DNA of 64,000 nucleotides from Vibrio cidicii (GTDB taxonomy: Bacteria; Pseudomonadota; Gammaproteobacteria; Enterobacterales; Vibrionaceae): NCBI RefSeq assembly GCF_009763805.1, contig NZ_CP046804.1, positions 2,108,001 through 2,172,000 on the forward strand. Reading direction: 5' to 3'. Numbering within the stretch: position 1 is the first letter of the stretch; the number at the start of each line of letters is the position of its first letter. The position numbers were made by a program, and so were the translations under genes. Of this stretch, positions 1 through 8,688 are shown in pieces. Below the pieces are notes generated by a model. The model did no database searches. It saw only the letters and a list, made by a program, of their open reading frames with translations, and was not told the origin of the DNA.

Positions 1-708
1 GACATCCACAAGAATGACTACAAATGGATGCAGTTTAACCTAATGGGTGCATTCGACGAGCTTCCAGGTGAATCTTCACATGATTACCTAGAGATGGAAT
101 TTGGCGGCCGCTCTGGTATTTTCGACCTATACGGTTACGTAGATGTATTTAACCTAACAACAGACTCTGGCAGCGATAAAGCAAACGCAGACAAACTGTT
201 CATGAAGTTCGCTCCTCGCATGTCAATTGATGGCCTAACAGGTCAAGACCTTTCGTTTGGTCCAGTACAAGAGCTGTACGTTGCAACTCTAATGGAATGG
301 GGTGGCAAATCAGGTCCAAACAACCAAAAAATCGGTCTAGGTTCAGATGTCAATGTGCCTTGGTTGGGTAAAGTTGGTCTAAACCTATACGCAACCTACG
401 ATGGTTCTCAAAAAGACTGGAACGGTTTCCAAGTTTCTACCAACTGGTTTAAACCTTTCTACTTCTTTGAAAACGGTTCATTTATCTCTTACCAAGGTTA
501 CATTGATTACCAATTTGGCATGAAAGAAGAACTTGGAGCATCATCAACTAACGGTGGTGCAATGTTTAACGGCTTCTACTGGCACTCAGATCGCTATGCG
601 GTAGGTTACGGCCTAAAAGCATACAAAGATATCTACGGTATCAAAGATACTGATGCATTTAAGTCAACTGGCGTAGCCCACTACCTTGCAGTGACTTACA
701 AGTTCTAA
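1..708 (+). CDS. ompK: OmpK/Tsx-type nucleoside-specific outer-membrane channel (5' end outside window)
   Basis: The reading frame is open from base 1 (it reads DIHKNDYKWMQFNL) and ends at a TAA, so about 235 C-terminal residues are present and the signal peptide lies outside the window. The protein has alternating aromatic beta strands and ends in a C-terminal YKF, as outer-membrane barrels do. The segments LPGESSHDYLEMEFGG and GYVDVFNL are typical of the Tsx/OmpK family. Members form a 12-stranded barrel that lets nucleosides through; in vibrios OmpK is also the known receptor of phage KVP40. The family call is firm. Whether nucleosides are the true substrate here is inferred from the family. 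A strong hairpin terminator follows. Confidence 0.85.
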   Translation, partial: DIHKNDYKWMQFNLMGAFDELPGESSHDYLEMEFGGRSGIFDLYGYVDVFNLTTDSGSDKANADKLFMKFAPRMSIDGLTGQDLSFGPVQELYVATLMEWGGKSGPNNQKIGLGSDVNVPWLGKVGLNLYATYDGSQKDWNGFQVSTNWFKPFYFFENGSFISYQGYIDYQFGMKEELGASSTNGGAMFNGFYWHSDRYAVGYGLKAYKDIYGIKDTDAFKSTGVAHYLAVTYKF

Positions 709-727
709 TTGAACTTAGTTGTAATGC

Positions 728-757
728 AAAAATGGCGCTTTCGAGCGCCATTTTTAT
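728..757 (+). terminator. Rho-independent terminator after ompK
   Basis: A 9-bp perfect stem, AATGGCGCT/AGCGCCATT, closes a TTCG tetraloop at 731-752. An A-run precedes it and a T-rich tail follows it. It sits 20 bases after the ompK stop and separates it from panE. Confidence 0.85.
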
Positions 758-817
758 TTGCTTTCGCCAATTCCCTCATTATCCTTGCAGCAAATCCTTT
801 TTGATGAAGATGATTTG

Positions 818-1708
818 GTGAACATTGTCATTTTAGGCCCGGGCGCGGTTGGCTCACTTTGGGCGCTCAAATTACAGCAAGCTGGCCACAAAGTGGCACT
901 GTGGGCAAGAGAGAATGCTCCGACACTCTCACTGCAGTTGGATCAAGGCCCCTTATACTCTTTTGCCAATCAGTCGCCGCAAGAGATAAAGCATGCGGAT
1001 CTGTTACTTGTTACCGTTAAAGCTTGGCAGGTTGCAGAGGCTTTAGCACCGCTGGTCGATTCCCTTTCAAGCGACAGCATAATTGTGCTAATGCATAACG
1101 GCATGGGCACGGCTGAACAGGTAGCGGCTTTGTTACCCGCCAATCCACTGGTCATAGCCACCACCACACACGGGGCATACAAGCCTTCGCGCCAGCAGGT
1201 TTTGCACACCGGCTTAGGCACTACCCAACTTGGCGGAGTGAATGCGCTTGGTAAGCAGTGCGCTTTTCTCGCTGACGTGTTTGACCACGCCCTGCCCGCG
1301 GCGCACTGGAATGAACAGATTGAGCACGCCCTGTGGACCAAACTGGCAATCAATTGCGCCATCAACCCGCTCACCGCCATTCATCAATGCAAAAATGGCC
1401 AGCTGGCAGACGCTCGTTTTGCGCCTATGCTGAGTGAAGTCTGTGCAGAGCTTGCCGCCGTCATGCAACGCGAAAGAATCGCGAGCGATCACGCTGATCT
1501 GCTGCGCAGCGTCATGCAGGTAGTAGAGGCAACCGCCGAAAATTACTCCTCCATGCAGCAAGATATCTATTACCAACGCAAAAGCGAAATTGACTTTATT
1601 AACGGTTACTTACTGCGCTGCGCTGCCAAACATCACATTGAAACGCCTCACAATCAAAAACTGTTTGAACAAATCAAACAGATAGAACAGAGCTGGACAA
1701 CATCATGA
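818..1708 (+). CDS. panE: 2-dehydropantoate 2-reductase (ketopantoate reductase)
   Basis: PanE reduces ketopantoate to pantoate with NADPH in the cytoplasm, a step of pantothenate and CoA synthesis. The protein opens with the Rossmann motif ILGPGAVGSLWA. It has the ketopantoate-reductase segments LLLVTVKAWQV, HNGMGTAEQ and ATTTHGAY, and the C-terminal domain includes KLAINCAINPLTA with the catalytic-type lysine. I start at the GTG at 818, which gives 296 residues, the usual length, and places the nucleotide-binding strand at the very N-terminus. The same frame is open upstream to a TTG at 758, but that would put the start inside the tail of the ompK terminator. The stop overlaps the yajL start by four bases (ATGA), so translation of panE, yajL and csdA is probably coupled. 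Confidence 0.9.
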   Translation: MNIVILGPGAVGSLWALKLQQAGHKVALWARENAPTLSLQLDQGPLYSFANQSPQEIKHADLLLVTVKAWQVAEALAPLVDSLSSDSIIVLMHNGMGTAEQVAALLPANPLVIATTTHGAYKPSRQQVLHTGLGTTQLGGVNALGKQCAFLADVFDHALPAAHWNEQIEHALWTKLAINCAINPLTAIHQCKNGQLADARFAPMLSEVCAELAAVMQRERIASDHADLLRSVMQVVEATAENYSSMQQDIYYQRKSEIDFINGYLLRCAAKHHIETPHNQKLFEQIKQIEQSWTTS

Positions 1709-2304
1709 CAAAACGAATTTTGGTGCCGATTGCACCGGGAACCGAAGAGATGGAAGCGGTCACCGCCATTGATATGATGGTGCGCGCCGGGTATGAAGTA
1801 ACGGTCGCCAGCGCCGACTTTGAGGGCGACCTAACGGTCACGGCGTCGCGCGGCGTGATTTTGGGTGCCCAGTGCCTTTTGGTCGACGTCGCCGATGAAC
1901 CCTTTGACGTGATTATTCTTTCTGGCGGCGTTGCGGGTGCAGAGGCGTTTCGCGACAGTCCACTGTTGCTAGAGATGATCAAACAGCATATGTACGAAGG
2001 CAAACTGCTGGCAGCAATTTGCGCCGCGCCTGCACTGGTATTACAACACCACAACCTCTACCCCAAGGCGCTCATGACCTGTCACCCCAATTTTCGCGCG
2101 CACATCCCACAGGATAACTGGCGCGCCAAACGGGTGACTTACGATGTCAACCACAATCTGCTCACTAGCCAAGGGCCGGGCACTGCATTGGAATTTGCTA
2201 TGGAAATCATCATTCTGCTTTCCGGTAAACAGCATGCTCGCCAAGTCGCCGAGCCGATGGTGACGGTTCCAGTACTGAACTACCACAAGCTGGGTGAAGA
2301 GTGA
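1705..2304 (+). CDS. yajL: YajL/DJ-1 superfamily protein (ThiJ/PfpI family)
   Basis: This 199-residue protein belongs to the DJ-1/ThiJ/PfpI superfamily. The conserved nucleophile-elbow cysteine is C106 in LLAAICAAPALV, and the acidic partner lies in GTEEMEAV near residue 15. E. coli YajL is described as an oxidative-stress chaperone and as a protein/nucleotide deglycase for methylglyoxal adducts; the deglycase activity is debated. The gene overlaps panE by four bases, and its TGA overlaps the csdA start, so it is the middle gene of a tight three-gene run. No other domain is visible. The family call is very safe; the precise cellular substrate is not known from sequence. Confidence 0.88.
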   Translation: MTKRILVPIAPGTEEMEAVTAIDMMVRAGYEVTVASADFEGDLTVTASRGVILGAQCLLVDVADEPFDVIILSGGVAGAEAFRDSPLLLEMIKQHMYEGKLLAAICAAPALVLQHHNLYPKALMTCHPNFRAHIPQDNWRAKRVTYDVNHNLLTSQGPGTALEFAMEIIILLSGKQHARQVAEPMVTVPVLNYHKLGEE

Positions 2305-3515
2305 TGTTTGACGTCGATTCGGTACGCGCGCAATTTCCCGCGCTGCAACAAAGCGTCCATGGCTCACCGCTGGTCTATCTGGACAGCGCAGCCACGACGC
2401 AAAAACCTCAATGTGTGATTGATGCCATCAGCCACTACTACAGCCGACACAATGCCAATGTGCATCGCGGTAGCCACAGTTTAACCGCCGAAGCCACCAG
2501 CCAGTTTGAGCAGGCAAGGCACAGCATCGCGCAGTTTATCGGCGCGCAAAGTGACCAAGAGATCATCTGGACACGCGGCGCCACCGAGGCGCTCAACTTG
2601 ATCGCCCAGACCTATGCGCGCAGCACTTTACAGCCCGGTGATGAGATTTTGGTTGGTGAAATGGAGCATCACGCCAATATCGTCCCGTGGCAAATGGTCG
2701 CCGAGCAAACGGGGGCAAAAGTGGTGAAAATCCCTATGACCAAAGATTGCCAATGGGACATGGCCGCCTTTTCGCAGCATTTGAGCAACCGATGTAAAAT
2801 CGTTGCCGTGGCGCAAATCACTAACGTCACCGCCAGCCGTCAACCGATTGAAGCAATCATTACACTTGCCCACCAAGTGGGGGCCATTGTGGTGGTCGAC
2901 GGGGCGCAAGGCATTGTGCACGAGCCTGTGAAGGTCGCGGAATTAAACGCCGACTTTTACGTTTTTTCAGGGCATAAACTTTATGCACCCGCGGGTATTG
3001 GCGTTTTGTATGGCAAGCTCGCCCTACTGGACGCGATGCCACCCTGGCATGGCGGCGGGAAAATGGTAGAGAGGGTGTCGTTTGACAAGACGACGTTTTC
3101 CGCTTTGCCGGGCAAATTCGAGGCGGGCACGCCCAACGTTGCGGGGGCACTTGCCCTAGCGAAAGCGATTGAGTGGTATCAAGGCTTTGAGCGCCAAGAG
3201 GTCGAAGCGCATTTGCATCAGCTGCAATCCGCGGCGTATCAGGCACTCGTCAACATCGATGATATTCGTGTGCTCGGTTACCAAACCAATGCGTCGGTAC
3301 TGACTTTTGTCGTCGACGGCGTACACCATCAAGACATCGCCACTTTGCTCGACCAGCAAGGCATTGCGGTGCGTGCAGGCCACCACTGCGCCCATCCTTT
3401 GATGGACGCGCTGGGCGTCTCGGGCACGGTGCGGGTGTCGTTTGCGATTTACAACACCATGGATGATGTTGAGCGTCTTATCGCTGCGGTGAAAAAAGCA
3501 CTCGAGTTGTTGTGA
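2304..3515 (+). CDS. csdA: Cysteine desulfurase CsdA (class V aminotransferase fold)
   Basis: This PLP enzyme removes sulfur from cysteine as a protein persulfide. Counting from the GTG at 2301, the Schiff-base lysine is K226 in VFSGHKLYAP and the persulfide cysteine is C363 in VRAGHHCAHPLMDALG. The SufS/CsdA-type N-terminus VYLDSAATTQKP is clear. The ATG at 2304 overlaps the yajL TGA by one base and gives 403 residues; the GTG one codon earlier is equally possible. Its partner csdE lies just beyond on the opposite strand, which supports CsdA over SufS (no other suf genes are present). Persulfide is passed to CsdE and probably on to TcdA-linked tRNA chemistry or Fe-S repair. Confidence 0.92.
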   Translation: MFDVDSVRAQFPALQQSVHGSPLVYLDSAATTQKPQCVIDAISHYYSRHNANVHRGSHSLTAEATSQFEQARHSIAQFIGAQSDQEIIWTRGATEALNLIAQTYARSTLQPGDEILVGEMEHHANIVPWQMVAEQTGAKVVKIPMTKDCQWDMAAFSQHLSNRCKIVAVAQITNVTASRQPIEAIITLAHQVGAIVVVDGAQGIVHEPVKVAELNADFYVFSGHKLYAPAGIGVLYGKLALLDAMPPWHGGGKMVERVSFDKTTFSALPGKFEAGTPNVAGALALAKAIEWYQGFERQEVEAHLHQLQSAAYQALVNIDDIRVLGYQTNASVLTFVVDGVHHQDIATLLDQQGIAVRAGHHCAHPLMDALGVSGTVRVSFAIYNTMDDVERLIAAVKKALELL

Positions 3516-3526
3516 GGAAGAGAGAG

Positions 3527-3673
3527 GTGCTAGGTACTAGGTACTAGGTACTAGGTACTAGGTACTAGGTACTAGGTACTAGGTACTAGGTACTAGGTAC
3601 TAGGTACTAGGTACTAGGTACTAGGTACTAGGTACTAGGTACTAGGTACTAGGTACTAGGTACTAGGTGCTAG
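3527..3673. repeat. 7-bp tandem repeat array, 21 units (GTACTAG)
   Basis: Nineteen exact copies of GTACTAG run without interruption from 3534 to 3666. One variant GTGCTAG stands at each end (3527-3533 and 3667-3673). The array fills the gap between the convergent csdA and csdE genes. The unit length is not a multiple of three and each unit contains TAG on both strands, so all six frames are closed throughout. Such a perfect short array is expected to vary in copy number by slippage. Confidence 0.97.
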
Positions 3674-3704
3674 GTAGCGAGTCTCTCCTTTGGGGATGAG
3701 TTGT

Positions 3705-4139
3705 CTAGTCGGTTTGAACTTGCTGTTTGATCTGCTCCACAATCGCTTTTAGCCCGTTGCCACGCGACGGGCTAAGGTGAGCAATCAAACCCAGTTTGGT
3801 GAAGTAATCATCGATATCAAAGGCCAAAATCTGCTCGGCACTCTTGCCGTCAAACGCCGCCATCACCAGTGCAATCAAGCCACGCACAATGCGTGCGTCT
3901 GAATCGGCGCAGAAGAACCAACGCCCATCCCGCTGCTGGCTCAAGAGCCAAACTTGGCTTTCGCAGCCAGCCACCGTGATTTGCGCCGATTTTAGCGCTT
4001 CAGGCATAACTGGCAGCTGTTTGCCCCACAAAATCACCTGACGATAGCGATCTTCCCAACCAGAGAAGCCTTGCATCACCGACACAATCTCATCGCTGTT
4101 GATCTCAGAACCAAAAGGGGAAGCGGGAAAATCAGACAT
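3705..4139 (-). CDS. csdE: Sulfur acceptor protein CsdE (SufE family)
   Basis: CsdE accepts sulfur from CsdA and stimulates the desulfurase. The protein is 144 residues long with the SufE-family segments GFSGWEDRYRQVILWGKQLP and ITVAGCESQVWLL, in which C59 is the acceptor cysteine. I start at the ATG at 4139 because a good Shine-Dalgarno (AGGAG) lies seven to eight bases upstream; the frame is open further up but without family similarity. The gene is transcribed toward csdA, with the heptamer array between them, and tcdA lies upstream on the same strand. In E. coli the order is csdA-csdE-csdL (tcdA) on one strand, so here csdA has been separated from its partners by orientation. Confidence 0.9.
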   Translation of the reverse strand: MSDFPASPFGSEINSDEIVSVMQGFSGWEDRYRQVILWGKQLPVMPEALKSAQITVAGCESQVWLLSQQRDGRWFFCADSDARIVRGLIALVMAAFDGKSAEQILAFDIDDYFTKLGLIAHLSPSRGNGLKAIVEQIKQQVQTD

Positions 4140-4177
4140 GGTGAGGCTCCTAATATTGCAGGGACATTGAGACAAAA

Positions 4178-4987
4178 TTACTGTTTGTGCTTTTGGATTA
4201 ACTTTTCCACGATGCGCGCCACGGCGACAAAAGCAAACGAGGCCGTGACCACCGTCGCCGCGCCAAAACCACTGGCACAGTCCATCCGTTTTGGTCCTTC
4301 GGCGCTCGATTTCACCGCGCAAACAGACCCATCCGCTTGCGGATATTTCAACTGCTCGGTGGAAAACACGCAGTCTATGCCAAACTTACGCGCCGGATTT
4401 TTCGGGAAGTTATGATGGCGACGCAAAGTATCTTTGATCTTTTTCGCCAGCGGATCTTGAATCGTCTTGGTCAAATCCGCTACTTGGATTTGGGTCGGAT
4501 CCACTTGTCCACCCGCACCGCCAATGGTGATCACTTTGATTTTGTTGCTGCGACAGTATGCCAGCAGCGACGCTTTGGCTTTGACGCTGTCAATCGCATC
4601 CAGCACGTAATCGAACGATTTGCTGAGATACTGGTGCTGATTGTCGGGCGTAATGAAATCGTCAATCAGGTTCACTTTGCACTCCGGGTTGATCAGCTTG
4701 ACTCGCTCAGCCATCACTTCGATTTTACTCTGCCCGATAGTACCGCTCATCGCATGAATTTGGCGGTTAATGTTGGTCACACACACATCATCCATATCGA
4801 TCAGCGTCAGCTCGCCAATCCCCGTCCGCGCTAACGCTTCGACCGCCCAAGAGCCCACGCCGCCAATGCCAATCACACACACGTGCGCAGCGCGAAGTAT
4901 CTCTACTTCACTGTTGCCGTACAAACGACGCGTGCCACCAAATCGTTGATTGTAGCTATCAGAAGCTGGGGTATCGAGTTCGCGCAT
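4178..4987 (-). CDS. tcdA: tRNA threonylcarbamoyladenosine dehydratase TcdA (CsdL/YgdL)
   Basis: TcdA is an E1-like, ATP-dependent enzyme that cyclises t6A37 of tRNA to ct6A. The 269-residue protein starts with the family signature YNQRFGGTRRLYG. It then has the nucleotide-binding segment CVIGIGGVGSWAVEALARTG, the E1-type LIDMDDVCVTNINRQ, and D-A-I-D-S-V-K further on. The C-terminal segment AFVAVARIVEKLI could be a short membrane-associated helix, as in E. coli. It lies 38 bases upstream of csdE on the same strand, matching its known link with the Csd sulfur-transfer pair, which is reported to stimulate the reaction. Confidence 0.93.
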   Translation of the reverse strand: MRELDTPASDSYNQRFGGTRRLYGNSEVEILRAAHVCVIGIGGVGSWAVEALARTGIGELTLIDMDDVCVTNINRQIHAMSGTIGQSKIEVMAERVKLINPECKVNLIDDFITPDNQHQYLSKSFDYVLDAIDSVKAKASLLAYCRSNKIKVITIGGAGGQVDPTQIQVADLTKTIQDPLAKKIKDTLRRHHNFPKNPARKFGIDCVFSTEQLKYPQADGSVCAVKSSAEGPKRMDCASGFGAATVVTASFAFVAVARIVEKLIQKHKQ

Positions 4988-5069
4988 AATCTAAGTTCCA
5001 AAGCTCGCCAGAAAAACAAAGAGTGCGATTTATACGCACTCTAAGAGGAAATGTCCAGATGAGGAAAAG

Positions 5070-6173
5070 CTATTGTAGCTTTTCCGGTGGCATTGCCCAA
5101 GGGGCTTGCGTTGGCGTGCCTTCCAAACCCAATTTCCATACTCGGCCAAAATGTTTGTAGTGGCCCGCTTCCGTTCCCGCTCGTGGTCCCATACCATGAT
5201 AAAGGTCAAGGTGGTTCTGTTTCACCGCCCCGCCCGTATCGAGCACGATCAGCAGGCGCAATTGGTGAGCCCCACTCCAAGTGCCATCAGCGTTGAGCAG
5301 CGGTACTTCAGCCAAAATCGGCGTACCCATCGGGAAAATCGAGCGATCGCCGGCAACCGAAGCCATCGGCAGCAGAGGGATCCCAGCCGTTCCCGTCACA
5401 GGCGCTGCGGCGCGCGGCGCAAAAAAGACAAAAGAAGGGTTCTGTTCGAGCAGTTCTCGCACACTGGCTTCATCGTTACGCAGCACCCAATCTTTGATCG
5501 CCTTGAGCGACATTTTTTCTCGTGCCACTTCGCCGCGTTCAATCAACACCTTACCAATGCTGACGTACGCTTTGTTGTTTTTCCCGGCATAAGCGAAATA
5601 TTCCAGCGTATCGTCGTCACCAAAATGAACAAAGCCGCTGCCTTGCACTTCCATGATAAACGGATCGATTAAATTCTCTGCGTAGCCAAGCTCCAATCCT
5701 TGTCCTTGCAGCGCACCAGCATAAATTTGCGCGCGAGTCGGACAATCCTCACTACACTCCGGTTTGCGGTAAACAGGATAGCGAAAACGCTCATCAGGCT
5801 GATGGCGAAGCTCCATCACTGGAGAAAAATAGCCAGTAAACAATACATTGCCTTGCTTATCTCCACCGCCGAGCTGCGCGGTTTGAATGCCAAACGCGCT
5901 CAGCTCACTCGGCTCGCCGCTTTGCAACACCCATTCATTGAGTTTTTCGTACAGCGGTTGATAGAGCGCCGCCAGCGATGGAGAGTTGCTCACTACCGCC
6001 TCAGACTGGCGGGCAAATTCGGTAAAATCGCGCGGTTTGCTTGAGTTGACTTTCTCGACTTTATTGAGCGGATCGGCGAACTCGCCATCAAGATACTGTT
6101 GAGCCCGATCGGTTGGCTGCGCACAGCCAAACAGAAGTAAAGAAGCAAACAGAGGAAAGGAAGGTTTTAGCAC
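5070..6173 (-). CDS. mltA: Membrane-bound lytic murein transglycosylase A
   Basis: MltA cleaves peptidoglycan glycan strands to 1,6-anhydromuropeptides from the inner face of the outer membrane. The N-terminus is a lipoprotein signal ending in the lipobox LLFGCAQ, so C17 should be lipidated. MltA features include FTGYFSPVMELR, EVQGSGFVHF, and the C-terminal 3D domain with LIVLDTGGAVK, which holds the catalytic aspartate type seen in MltA, followed by DLYHGMG. Length is 367 residues, as usual. It stands alone on the minus strand, with 80 bases to the tcdA start and 118 bases to the DUF2850 gene upstream. Confidence 0.93.
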   Translation of the reverse strand: MLKPSFPLFASLLLFGCAQPTDRAQQYLDGEFADPLNKVEKVNSSKPRDFTEFARQSEAVVSNSPSLAALYQPLYEKLNEWVLQSGEPSELSAFGIQTAQLGGGDKQGNVLFTGYFSPVMELRHQPDERFRYPVYRKPECSEDCPTRAQIYAGALQGQGLELGYAENLIDPFIMEVQGSGFVHFGDDDTLEYFAYAGKNNKAYVSIGKVLIERGEVAREKMSLKAIKDWVLRNDEASVRELLEQNPSFVFFAPRAAAPVTGTAGIPLLPMASVAGDRSIFPMGTPILAEVPLLNADGTWSGAHQLRLLIVLDTGGAVKQNHLDLYHGMGPRAGTEAGHYKHFGRVWKLGLEGTPTQAPWAMPPEKLQ

Positions 6174-6291
6174 ACGTTATCATCCATCAATCAAGGTGAA
6201 GTGAAGGATGGCAAACTCACGCCACAAGCGCAATGGAAAAGGCGTAACCGACTGTGAGACTGACACAAATCTGACCCGATAGGATTGGCAA

Positions 6292-6765
6292 CTAACGTAA
6301 AGAGAGGTTTTGCCGCCCTTCTAAGCGGAAGATAGGCAAGTAGTGATCGTCGGAATCCAGCTTCATCTCAACGTATTGCTGCTGACCTAAAATACGAAAG
6401 CGGCGCTCTTTCCCCCCGGTTTGGTAGGAAAAGTATTTCCCATCGAACTCGAAACTGGTCGCCACCACCGAGCCGTTTGACGTCACCCCTTCCGCACTGA
6501 GCTCAAACACTTCACGGTCATAATGGGGCACATCTTGTTCCACCCACTTGCCATAAATCAGGCTTTTCGGCAGCGGTGGATTAATCGCGCGCGAAATCAA
6601 ATCACCATACAAAAACAGCACCACCACCGTTCCTATCAGGGCTATCCCCATCAGGACTCGCTCCACAATTTTGCGCTGCTTACGCTTTTTCGCATCCATC
6701 TCCATTGCGGTATCTAAGTCGGTTTGATTCTTCTTAACAGTCGGCGGCATCTTGTTATCTTTCAT
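6292..6765 (-). CDS. DUF2850 family inner-membrane protein
   Basis: I recognise this as the Vibrionaceae-type DUF2850 family, which has no known function. The protein has 157 residues: a charged cytoplasmic N-terminus (about 1-35, rich in K and R), one membrane helix around 36-58 (VLMGIALIGTVVVLFLYG), then a soluble domain of about 95 residues with KSLIYGKWVEQDVPHY and YFSYQTGGKERRFRI. A type II (N-in) orientation is likely. It lies upstream of mltA on the same strand and is divergent from argA. A role in the envelope is possible, but this rests only on the membrane helix. Confidence 0.75.
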   Translation of the reverse strand: MKDNKMPPTVKKNQTDLDTAMEMDAKKRKQRKIVERVLMGIALIGTVVVLFLYGDLISRAINPPLPKSLIYGKWVEQDVPHYDREVFELSAEGVTSNGSVVATSFEFDGKYFSYQTGGKERRFRILGQQQYVEMKLDSDDHYLPIFRLEGRQNLSLR

Positions 6766-6880
6766 TAATAGAACCCGGCTATATTACACCTCTGGTCGTG
6801 CTGAACAATCACGCAGATCAATAGTTGCTATCTCAACAAAAAAACACCTTGCTAAAGTAAAAATAAAAAGACAGAATTTG

Positions 6881-6894
6881 TGCATAAAAAATCA
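6881..6894 (+). promoter_or_regulatory. Candidate ARG box (ArgR operator) at argA
   Basis: TGCATAAAAAATCA matches 12 of 14 positions of the ARG box consensus TGAATAWWWATTCA. It ends 15 bases before the argA GTG start and directly before the Shine-Dalgarno AAGGA. Arginine repression of argA through ArgR is known in related bacteria. I found no good second box at the usual 2-3 bp spacing, so the call is tentative. Confidence 0.4.
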
Positions 6895-6909
6895 CAAGGA
6901 AATCCAATT

Positions 6910-8247
6910 GTGAAAATTCGCAGCACCGCTCTCGTAAAAGGTTTTAGACAGTCTACTCCTTATGTCAACGCTCATCGTGGCAAAACCATGGTGATTTTGC
7001 TCAGTGGGGAAGCGATTGAAGATAAGAACTTTGGCAACATAATTAATGATATAGCACTAATGCACAGTCTCGGCGTGAAGATTGTTTTGGTTTATGGTGC
7101 CAGACCACAAATCAATCACTTACTGGAGAAGCAAGCGTGCCAAACGCCTTATCATAAAAATATTCGCGTGACTGATGAAAATACCATTTCGGTAGTTATG
7201 CAGGCAGCAGGACAACTGCAACTGGCGATCACCGCCAGCCTGTCGATGAGCCTCAACAACACGCCCATGGCGGGCACTCAACTGAATGTGGTGAGCGGCA
7301 ACTTTGTCATCGCCCAGCCGCTTGGCGTCGATGATGGCGTCGATTACTGCCACAGTGGGCGTATCCGTCGTATCGATACCGAGGCGATTAATGGCTCTCT
7401 CAATCAAGGATCAATTGTGCTGCTTGGTCCGATTGCCAGTTCGGTGACAGGCGAATGTTTTAACTTGCTGTCGGAAGAGGTCGCCACTCAGGTGGCGATT
7501 CGCCTCAATGCCGATAAGCTGATCGGCTTTTGTTCCGAGCAAGGGGTGATCGATGAGAACGGCAATGCGGTTGCTGAGCTGTTCCCAAGTGAAGCGGACG
7601 CGGTGATCAAAAAGCTGTCGCAAGATGTCGATCTGAGCAGTGATTTTAGTTCAGGTACATTGCGCTTTCTCAAAGGAGCGGTGGCCGCGTGTCGCGCGGG
7701 CGTCCCCCGCAGCCACCTGATCAGTTACAAGATCGATGGTGCGCTGATCCAAGAACTGTTCTCGTTTGACGGCATCGGCACACAAGTGGTGATGGCCAGC
7801 TCTGAGCAGGTTCGTCAGGCAGATATTGACGATATCGGTGGCATTTTGGATCTGATTCGCCCGCTGGAAGAGCAAGGCATCTTGGTGAGACGCTCGCGCG
7901 AGCAGTTAGAGCAAGAGGTCGAACGTTTTACCATCATAGAGAAAGATGGCCTGATCATCGGCTGCGCGGCACTTTATCCTTATATTGAAGAGAAGATGGC
8001 GGAAATGGCTTGCGTGGCGATTCATCCCGATTATCGCGATGGCAACCGTGGCTTGATGTTACTTAACCACATGAAACATAAATCAAAACCAATCGGCATT
8101 CAGCAGATCTTTGTTCTGACCACCCACAGCGTGCACTGGTTTAGAGAACAAGGTTTTTATGAGATTGGCGTTGATTCTCTGCCGATGGCGAAGAAAAACC
8201 TCTACAACTATCAGCGCCGTTCCAAGATCTTAGCGCTGCATTTGTAG
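6910..8247 (+). CDS. argA: Amino-acid N-acetyltransferase (N-acetylglutamate synthase)
   Basis: ArgA makes N-acetylglutamate from glutamate and acetyl-CoA, the first step of arginine synthesis, and is normally feedback-inhibited by arginine. The N-terminal amino-acid-kinase domain (about 1-280) begins [21 protein letters not shown], with VYGARPQI following. The C-terminal GNAT domain has [20 protein letters not shown], the acetyl-CoA loop, and ends near [17 protein letters not shown] choose the GTG at 6910 (445 residues) because AAGGA lies nine bases upstream and homologues start there. The frame remains open to another GTG at 6880, but that would begin within the possible ARG box. Confidence 0.93.
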   Translation: MKIRSTALVKGFRQSTPYVNAHRGKTMVILLSGEAIEDKNFGNIINDIALMHSLGVKIVLVYGARPQINHLLEKQACQTPYHKNIRVTDENTISVVMQAAGQLQLAITASLSMSLNNTPMAGTQLNVVSGNFVIAQPLGVDDGVDYCHSGRIRRIDTEAINGSLNQGSIVLLGPIASSVTGECFNLLSEEVATQVAIRLNADKLIGFCSEQGVIDENGNAVAELFPSEADAVIKKLSQDVDLSSDFSSGTLRFLKGAVAACRAGVPRSHLISYKIDGALIQELFSFDGIGTQVVMASSEQVRQADIDDIGGILDLIRPLEEQGILVRRSREQLEQEVERFTIIEKDGLIIGCAALYPYIEEKMAEMACVAIHPDYRDGNRGLMLLNHMKHKSKPIGIQQIFVLTTHSVHWFREQGFYEIGVDSLPMAKKNLYNYQRRSKILALHL

Positions 8248-8340
8248 AGCTTCCTACTGGCATAAGCGTGAAATCCGATATGCAATGCTTTACATTATTT
8301 TTGCTCACATTTTGTTCTTTTTTTAATCAGCGCACTGCTT

Positions 8341-8467
8341 TATAATGCGCGCCATTCAGGAATACCACCTGAACCAAGGACATCGGAAATACACCATTGC
8401 ACGGAATGCTCGATTGATTACTTAACCGCCGTCAGTAGGCCACGGCTAAGCAATAAAGAGCACTAAT
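8341..8467 (+). promoter_or_regulatory. Promoter -10 and structured leader of the 60-codon gene
   Basis: A TATAAT hexamer stands at 8341-8346; I see no clear -35 at standard spacing. Downstream the leader can fold into two hairpins. One is TTCAGG/CCTGAA at 8355-8373 with a 7-base loop. The other is at about 8420-8452, CTTA plus GCCGT pairing with ACGGC plus TAAG around a small bulge. A leader of more than 100 bases with two stems before a 60-codon gene could be a control element or simply part of an sRNA-like transcript. The fold is read by eye. Confidence 0.4.
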
Positions 8468-8650
8468 ATGAAAACCGTTATTTGTAATTCGTTGCAAAGC
8501 TTCTGGGATATGGCAGATAACCAGTTTCTAGAAGGTCTGGATGTTCACTGTGTTTTCCCAGTGAACGCAGCGTTAAAAGAGTTCATCATGAACTACCAAC
8601 AGCAATACCGAATTCGCAGCATCACTTTCACCAAAGCGTTTCATGCTTAA
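8468..8650 (+). CDS. Small conserved-looking protein of unknown function (60 aa)
   Basis: I do not recognise this protein. It has 60 residues, starts MKTVICNSLQSFWDMADNQF and ends ITFTKAFHA. It has no signal peptide or membrane helix and is mixed alpha/beta with several aromatic residues. Support for a real gene: its own TATAAT-containing leader upstream, a strong terminator immediately after the stop, an ATG with a weak purine-rich site (AAAGAG) before it, and no overlap with any other gene. It lies between argA and recD. The function cannot be told from sequence. Confidence 0.65.
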   Translation: MKTVICNSLQSFWDMADNQFLEGLDVHCVFPVNAALKEFIMNYQQQYRIRSITFTKAFHA

Positions 8651-8659
8651 ACAGTTTTA

Positions 8660-8688
8660 CAAGGCCGGGGTTATCCCGGCCTTGTTGC
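8660..8688. terminator. Bidirectional terminator between the 60-codon gene and recD
   Basis: A perfect 10-bp stem, CAAGGCCGGG/CCCGGCCTTG, with a 5-base loop stands at 8660-8684. It lies ten bases after the 60-codon gene and 31 bases from the recD stop, so it can serve both convergent genes. Confidence 0.8.

Noticed and set aside
970..1576. Two minus-strand frames inside panE
   Set aside because: They are shadows of the panE coding frame; composition follows codon bias of the real gene.
3527..3673. CRISPR array or integron-like repeat
   Set aside because: The units are 7 bases long with no spacers and no cas or integrase genes nearby; it is a simple tandem repeat.
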